DNA from: Patescibacteria group bacterium
GTDB taxonomy: Bacteria > Patescibacteriota > Minisyncoccia > Phycocordibacterales > UBA6065
Length of the DNA: 9,735 bases
Assembly: GCA_028866595.1 (NCBI GenBank)
Contig: JAGWHV010000032.1
Span: forward strand, 1 to 9,735
Direction of reading: 5' to 3'
In this document: one piece after another, positions 5,664 through 9,735 of the stretch
Layout of the letters: the number at the start of each line of letters is the position of its first letter
Position numbering within the stretch: position 1 is the stretch's first letter
Translations under genes and position numbers: made by a program
Notes under the pieces: model-generated
The model's input: only the letters and a program-made list of their open reading frames with translations
Database searches by the model: none
What the model was told of the DNA's origin: nothing

Positions 5664-7979
5664 TTATTCGCCTTTAGGTTTTTCTTTTTCTCCTCCTCCG
5701 CCTCCTTCCTTCTTTTCCCCTCCCTCTTTCTTGTCTTCGCCCAGGATTTCTTTTTCTGCCTTCGAGGCCTCGCTTGCTGCTTTTCTGGCTTTGGCGAGCT
5801 CCGCATATAACCCGGTTGCGTCTTCCCCGGCTTTACCTTTCTTTCCGCCCTTTCCAGCCTTGCCTATGATCTTATCTTTCACATGCCTGACCAGGTCGTC
5901 GGCATCCATTCTCTTCTTCGTCGCGTCGGCGACCTTGAGAACCGCATCGATCTTTTCAACATATTCTTTATTTCTCGTCTCCATTTTCTCTATCTTTTCC
6001 TGCGCTTTTTTCAAATCTGCTTTTTCGCTCTCGGTGAGCTTGGTCGCTGTCTCATCATAATCTTTTTGCAGCTTCTCCATCTCTTCTTGGGCCTTCATAC
6101 GCTCGTCCGCTGGGATTGTATAGTCCTCTGTCACTTTCTGGAGTCGACTGATATCGTACTGCTTGTACGCGGTCTTGTTTATCAAGTCTTCTGCTGGGTC
6201 CTCTTTGTCTTTCCTTGCTCCAGAAGACATATCTTCGAGCCGGTCTCTCTCGTTCCTCAACACAGAGTCTATCTCGGAAGGCTTCCCTGTCTTTATCGCC
6301 GCTGATATATTGTTCGCGCCGATCTCTTCTTGGACTATCTGGGCCATGATCTTTTGAGCGTCTTTCTTTGCTTTTTGTGTGCGCCCTTTGGTCGCGGCCG
6401 TGACTGCTTCTGCCGCTACGCCTTCGCCCGTCTTGACTCGGGCCTTCTGACCGACCTTTACCCAGTCAAGCAGACTAGTTTTTCGGGATTTGGCATAGGC
6501 CATACGACGAGCGATCCCCTCGGGACTATCACCGAATTCTTTCGCGTATCCTTTCTCGGTTTTACCGAGATCCTTGACCATAGCTTCATAACCTCCTTTA
6601 CCACCCGCCTTACCGATGCTCGAAGCGACCTCCTTTGGAAGCGTCGCTCCAGAGAGCGTCCCAAAGACTTTCGTCGCCCGGACGTCGAAACTTGATTTAG
6701 CTGTCTGGCGCGTCGCTCCAAGAGCAGCCTTACCTCCCAATTGCGCCAACCTTCCGTATCTGCCGGAGGCCGCGTCATTTAAGGTGTCATTCTCTGCCAA
6801 CTTCGCAGCCCCCATTCCAATCGTTCTCCTGCCAAGAAACGCCAGGCCTCCTGTAGCATACGTCGTGGCTGCACCGACGGCTGTTTTAGCCAAGCTCTGA
6901 GCGAGTCCGCCTAATGCCTCACCCACTTCCCCGCTGTACTGTTTGGCCATTTTCAGACAGGCGCCGAGAAGGAATATTATGAGGAAATATTGGAAGTACT
7001 GGGAGACGCTTATCGTCACGCCGAGCGGCAACTTGACCGCGTTGTCATTGAGCGCCGATAGGTTCAGGCTCCCCAGACTGTTTATGAACTGGAGGGATAT
7101 ATAGAGCATAAGGAGAAAAGCGATCGGGAATATCGCCGCCTTCGAGAGCTCTGACCACCATTCGTCGGCGTACTTTTTGATCTGCGGCAATACCTCGCCC
7201 ATGAATCCTATCGGGGAGAAGACAAGTAAAAATAATATCTCTATAGCTCGGGCCAGGAATAGTATCGTCACATAGGCGAATATATATATAGCGATGAGCA
7301 CTACCGCCAGTCTTAGGAAGACGGTGATGAAGTCACTTGTCAGCCAGCTCGAACCGTTCGCATTCGGTGTCGCTGACCAGAATCCCGCTATACCGAGTCT
7401 CGTGGCGATGAGCCCGCTCAAACTCGTATGGTTCGTCGGTGAGCCGTTGGTCGTGTTTACGACGAGGGTCTTCTCCACCCCGCCGTAGAGCCAGTTACCG
7501 AATACGTTGCTCACGTCGACGATCACTTTCGTAAAGAAGAGGCTGAAGTTTATGAGTATGGCGGCGATGATGACTTTCGTCAGCATATTCTTTATGCCGA
7601 AATTCGCGTTTGTGCCCTGGACGATGGTCGTGATGCTGATATATATCAGTATGAATATGAAGCAGATGTTCGCAATGTCCCGGATTATCACCCAGCCCAG
7701 GTTTACGGCTGGCGATAGGCTGAATATGTAGGCGGTGTTTATGCTAAGGGTAATGGCGCTGTCCATCAGCATGCCGACTAGGTAAAGAACGAAAGCCGCT
7801 ATCGGGAGCACGATGATCTCGTAGAGGGATACGAGGACGGACGATATGGAGCTCCAGGCCAGGCCCACCAGGCTCCAGGCGTGCGCCTGGTGAGGTATGG
7901 CGAGGAAAAGCGCCGCCATGCCGAGTATGATCGGGACAGTTGCTTTATTCTCTCTGATTTGTTTAAAAGCGCGCAACAT
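5664..7979 (-). CDS. VirB6/TrbL-like polytopic membrane protein with long charged tail
   Basis: This 771-aa protein is probably the inner-membrane channel or platform subunit of the T4SS. It starts with a basic n-region (MLRAFKQIRENK) and a hydrophobic stretch ending IPHQAHA/W, which looks like a cleavable signal or first anchor (about 14-34). Further hydrophobic segments lie near 48-72, 97-120, 133-152, 218-256, 281-304 and 327-342. The loop at 260-280 contains the family-like GEVLPQIKKYADEWWSELSK. From about 345 to the end the protein is hydrophilic, Lys/Glu/Ala-rich and probably cytoplasmic. Helical coiled coil is likely at about 610-690, and it ends in a Gly/Glu/Lys tail. Ordinary VirB6 proteins are near 300 aa, so the tail more than doubles the length. 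The ATG is 3 bases after the previous stop with no clear Shine-Dalgarno, suggesting translational coupling. Membrane topology and context support the call; sequence identity to VirB6 is not demonstrable by eye. Confidence 0.82.
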   Translation of the reverse strand: MLRAFKQIRENKATVPIILGMAALFLAIPHQAHAWSLVGLAWSSISSVLVSLYEIIVLPIAAFVLYLVGMLMDSAITLSINTAYIFSLSPAVNLGWVIIRDIANICFIFILIYISITTIVQGTNANFGIKNMLTKVIIAAILINFSLFFTKVIVDVSNVFGNWLYGGVEKTLVVNTTNGSPTNHTSLSGLIATRLGIAGFWSATPNANGSSWLTSDFITVFLRLAVVLIAIYIFAYVTILFLARAIEILFLLVFSPIGFMGEVLPQIKKYADEWWSELSKAAIFPIAFLLMLYISLQFINSLGSLNLSALNDNAVKLPLGVTISVSQYFQYFLIIFLLGACLKMAKQYSGEVGEALGGLAQSLAKTAVGAATTYATGGLAFLGRRTIGMGAAKLAENDTLNDAASGRYGRLAQLGGKAALGATRQTAKSSFDVRATKVFGTLSGATLPKEVASSIGKAGGKGGYEAMVKDLGKTEKGYAKEFGDSPEGIARRMAYAKSRKTSLLDWVKVGQKARVKTGEGVAAEAVTAATKGRTQKAKKDAQKIMAQIVQEEIGANNISAAIKTGKPSEIDSVLRNERDRLEDMSSGARKDKEDPAEDLINKTAYKQYDISRLQKVTEDYTIPADERMKAQEEMEKLQKDYDETATKLTESEKADLKKAQEKIEKMETRNKEYVEKIDAVLKVADATKKRMDADDLVRHVKDKIIGKAGKGGKKGKAGEDATGLYAELAKARKAASEASKAEKEILGEDKKEGGEKKEGGGGGEKEKPKGE

Positions 7980-7982
7980 CGT

Positions 7983-9735
7983 TTATTGGATAGTGAACGT
8001 ATCCGTCTCGACCTGAAGGACTGCGCCGGTATCGTCTTTCACGGACGTCTCGATGGTGTAGGCGCCGGCCGGCGCGCTCGCGCTCTTGTCGGCAGCGAAC
8101 CTAAAGACGAATGGTACATCCTGATCGGCGGAGACGCGCGTCCAAACGGCGCTCGAATCTGTCGAAGACGTTACGTACGTCGTCGAGATGACCCCATCCG
8201 TCCGGCCGTACGAAACGGACATCGCCGAGAAAGCCGACAGGAACGGCACGACGCTGCCGGCTTTGCGCAGAGTGGTCGTCACCGTCATATCTTGGGCCGA
8301 ATAGTTGGCGCCGAGATTGAGCTCGTACTCGAACGGCGTCGACGAGCTGACCACCGGTGTGCTCGAAGCGACAGAGAGGGTTATCGCATTCGTCTCGACC
8401 GGGTTCCCGTTCTCGTCGACGGTTGGCGCTGTCGTCGTCGGCGCCTCTGTTGGCGTGCTCGTTCCGACGGCGGTGCTAAAGAGCGCGTCTATGCCCGAGC
8501 TCTGGGTCAAGTTATCGACGCCTGTATTTATCGCTGTGTTCAGCTGGGCATCAGAGACTTGGGCATTAAGCGCCGAGATATACGTCGCCGGGTCAAAGGT
8601 ATTGCTATTCGAATTGCTGTTCGCGCCGAGGAGGGACAGACCGCCCTTTACTACCTGAGTCATGAGCTGGTTCGTCAAAGCGCCGACGATCGAGTCGATG
8701 TCGTTCGCTATCTCGAGCTGGCGCACGCCCGAGCCGAGAGCCACTTCGAGCTGATTTTCCACGACAGACCCCGGCGTTTCTGTTATCCAGCTCGTACATT
8801 GGGGGGTCGCTGAAGGTCCGGAGCTTGCCGGTGTCGCAGCTACATTAGTAGAGGTCGTAGGAAGCGTGACGCCGATGCTCGAGGCATAGGAGGGCCCTGA
8901 TTTTGTCGGAGAAAGAGGATTGACAGTTGTGGGGTTTGAACTCGAGAGCCTTGCTCGAACCTGCGCTGGCGTCTCATATGCTTGACAGGCTTGCCAGCTT
9001 CGAAAGCCCTTGCCCCAGTCGAGCTCGCGGTTTTGGACGTCGAGTTTGTTCGCGACCTGCTCGGTGAGCGCGTTCTCGGCCATTATCGTCGCGCCCCAGA
9101 CGTTATTTTGCGGAACAGTAGTCACCTGGAGCCAGTTGTCCCAGCCGCCAGAGTTATCGTTCTGGATGAATCCGTTCACATTATTCTCTATCTGCGACAG
9201 AGTACATTGTCCGGTCTGTTGGTAGGGCAGATAACTTTGAGCGATCGCGATCTTCACTTGGAGAGAGAACGAACTACATAAAAACCCAGCCCCGAGGTCG
9301 CTTGTCAGGAAATTACCTATGACCTGGTCCGTCGTCTGGTTTATAAGACCGCTGAAATTCTGGACGAATGAGGGCGATTTCGATCCGTCGGGGTTTTTGA
9401 ATCCATTATTTATCCAGGTGACGATGCTCTGGGTGATGTTTTGGAGCATCGCTTTGGCGAGGCGAACGGCTATAGGCTTGAGGATGCAATTTCCGAAGAA
9501 TGTACCAAAGCTACTACCTGCGCCGACCGATCCGGCTACCGCGCTCGATGGCCGACTTGTTGTGACGCCGAGGAACTTTTCGGCAGCGGCGAGAGTCGGG
9601 ATAGACGCGACCGCACCTGCCACCACGGCGGCACAGCTACTGTCGGCTTCCGTTGGTTGTGGAGCGAGGAGGATCGCCGAAGGGACCAAAAAGGAGACAA
9701 CGAGTATGCCGACAACCGATTTTGTGCAAAGGCGG
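7983..9735 (-). CDS. Secreted cysteine-containing CPR T4SS-associated protein, 5'-partial
   Basis: The frame stays open to the right edge, so the start is outside the window. A TTG at 9689 could be taken as the start, but upstream codons to 9734 encode RLCTKSVVGILVVSF, which continues into the hydrophobic LVPSAILLA. This reads as a signal peptide with a basic n-region, probably cut near PTEA/DSS. Counting from the TTG codon, the mature protein has six cysteines (19, 68, 138, 162, 235, 298), suggesting disulfides outside the cytoplasm. An N-terminal helical domain (about 60-240) includes CILKPIAVRLAKAM, WINNGF and LDWGKGF. A Ser/Thr/Pro linker follows (about 248-297), then a conserved-looking stretch (305-355, with PGSVVENQLEVALGSGVRQLE), a second Thr/Pro linker (405-432) and a beta-rich C-terminal domain (about 435-568). 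The 5' region resembles a family I recall beside CPR T4SS genes. Its function is unknown; an envelope scaffold or pore-associated part is inference. It sits 3 bases before the VirB6-like gene. Confidence 0.8.
   Translation of the reverse strand, partial: RLCTKSVVGILVVSFLVPSAILLAPQPTEADSSCAAVVAGAVASIPTLAAAEKFLGVTTSRPSSAVAGSVGAGSSFGTFFGNCILKPIAVRLAKAMLQNITQSIVTWINNGFKNPDGSKSPSFVQNFSGLINQTTDQVIGNFLTSDLGAGFLCSSFSLQVKIAIAQSYLPYQQTGQCTLSQIENNVNGFIQNDNSGGWDNWLQVTTVPQNNVWGATIMAENALTEQVANKLDVQNRELDWGKGFRSWQACQAYETPAQVRARLSSSNPTTVNPLSPTKSGPSYASSIGVTLPTTSTNVAATPASSGPSATPQCTSWITETPGSVVENQLEVALGSGVRQLEIANDIDSIVGALTNQLMTQVVKGGLSLLGANSNSNSNTFDPATYISALNAQVSDAQLNTAINTGVDNLTQSSGIDALFSTAVGTSTPTEAPTTTAPTVDENGNPVETNAITLSVASSTPVVSSSTPFEYELNLGANYSAQDMTVTTTLRKAGSVVPFLSAFSAMSVSYGRTDGVISTTYVTSSTDSSAVWTRVSADQDVPFVFRFAADKSASAPAGAYTIETSVKDDTGAVLQVETDTFTIQ

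Noticed and set aside
5690..5730. Low-complexity cct/ctt-rich tract, a possible repeat or slipped-strand site
   Set aside because: It encodes the Gly/Glu/Lys tail of the VirB6-like protein in frame; ordinary low-complexity coding sequence.
5663..5806. 48-codon upstream extension of the 158-aa gene, or a programmed frameshift joining it to the VirB6-like tail
   Set aside because: The extension encodes only Lys/Arg/Glu-rich sequence that shadows the VirB6-like tail. A fusion would need a +1 shift, and the A-rich run near 5675-5690 does not form a standard -1 slippery heptamer. The ATG at 5662 explains the gene better.
7866..7892. Inverted repeat caccaggc ... gcctggtg with nested ccaggc/gcctgg, a possible hairpin
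   Set aside because: It falls inside the signal-peptide end of the VirB6-like gene and is accounted for by repeated His/Gln/Ala/Trp/Leu/Val codons. No T-run or intergenic location supports a terminator.
7881..8813. 310-aa open frame on the plus strand
   Set aside because: Antisense to the secreted cysteine protein. The translation is Arg-rich and compositionally odd, with no domains or plausible start context; it is a shadow of the real gene.

Overview
All genes in this window lie on the minus strand, so they read from the right end to the left end. They form one tightly packed run of eight genes, plus a possible ninth clipped at the left edge. The layout, the family-typical sequences and the moderate G+C suggest a member of the Candidate Phyla Radiation (Patescibacteria), most likely the Parcubacteria. 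TGA is used as a stop, so there is no sign of the recoded Gracilibacteria or Absconditabacteria code. The taxonomic call rests on my recognition of CPR-type PrgI, pilin and cysteine-rich secreted proteins, not on a marker gene.

In transcription order: (1) 9735-7983, a secreted cysteine-containing protein of at least 583 aa, whose start lies beyond the window; (2) 7979-5664, a VirB6/TrbL-like polytopic membrane protein with a ~425-residue charged tail; (3) 5662-5186, a small soluble helical protein of unknown function; (4) 5162-4722, PrgI (VirB3-like); (5) 4706-4056, a TraC/VirB4-N-like protein without ATPase motifs; (6) 4049-2247, the VirB4/TraC ATPase with Walker A and B; (7) 2207-1206, a secreted beta-rich protein with three Ig/PKD-like W-x(3)-G units; (8) 1209-19, a VirB2-like two-helix pilin with a long Gln/Ala-rich coiled-coil extension; (9) an ATG at 16 that may open another gene.

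Together these look like the core of a minimal type IV secretion or pilus machine: ATPase (VirB4), inner-membrane platform (PrgI/VirB3 and VirB6) and pilin (VirB2), plus at least three envelope or surface proteins of uncharacterised CPR families. No VirD4 coupling protein, relaxase, VirB11, VirB7-VirB10 outer core or VirB1 hydrolase is visible. Within the window nothing shows whether the machine moves DNA, takes DNA up, exports protein or contacts a host cell.

The genes are separated by -4 to 39 bases. In each of the three largest gaps, a -10-like hexamer (TATAAT, TATACT, TACAAT) sits only 6-8 bases before the ATG. This is the geometry expected of leaderless transcripts. The other starts sit against the previous stop and look translationally coupled. 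There are no RNA genes, CRISPR arrays, insertion sequences or gene-free stretches over 40 bases.
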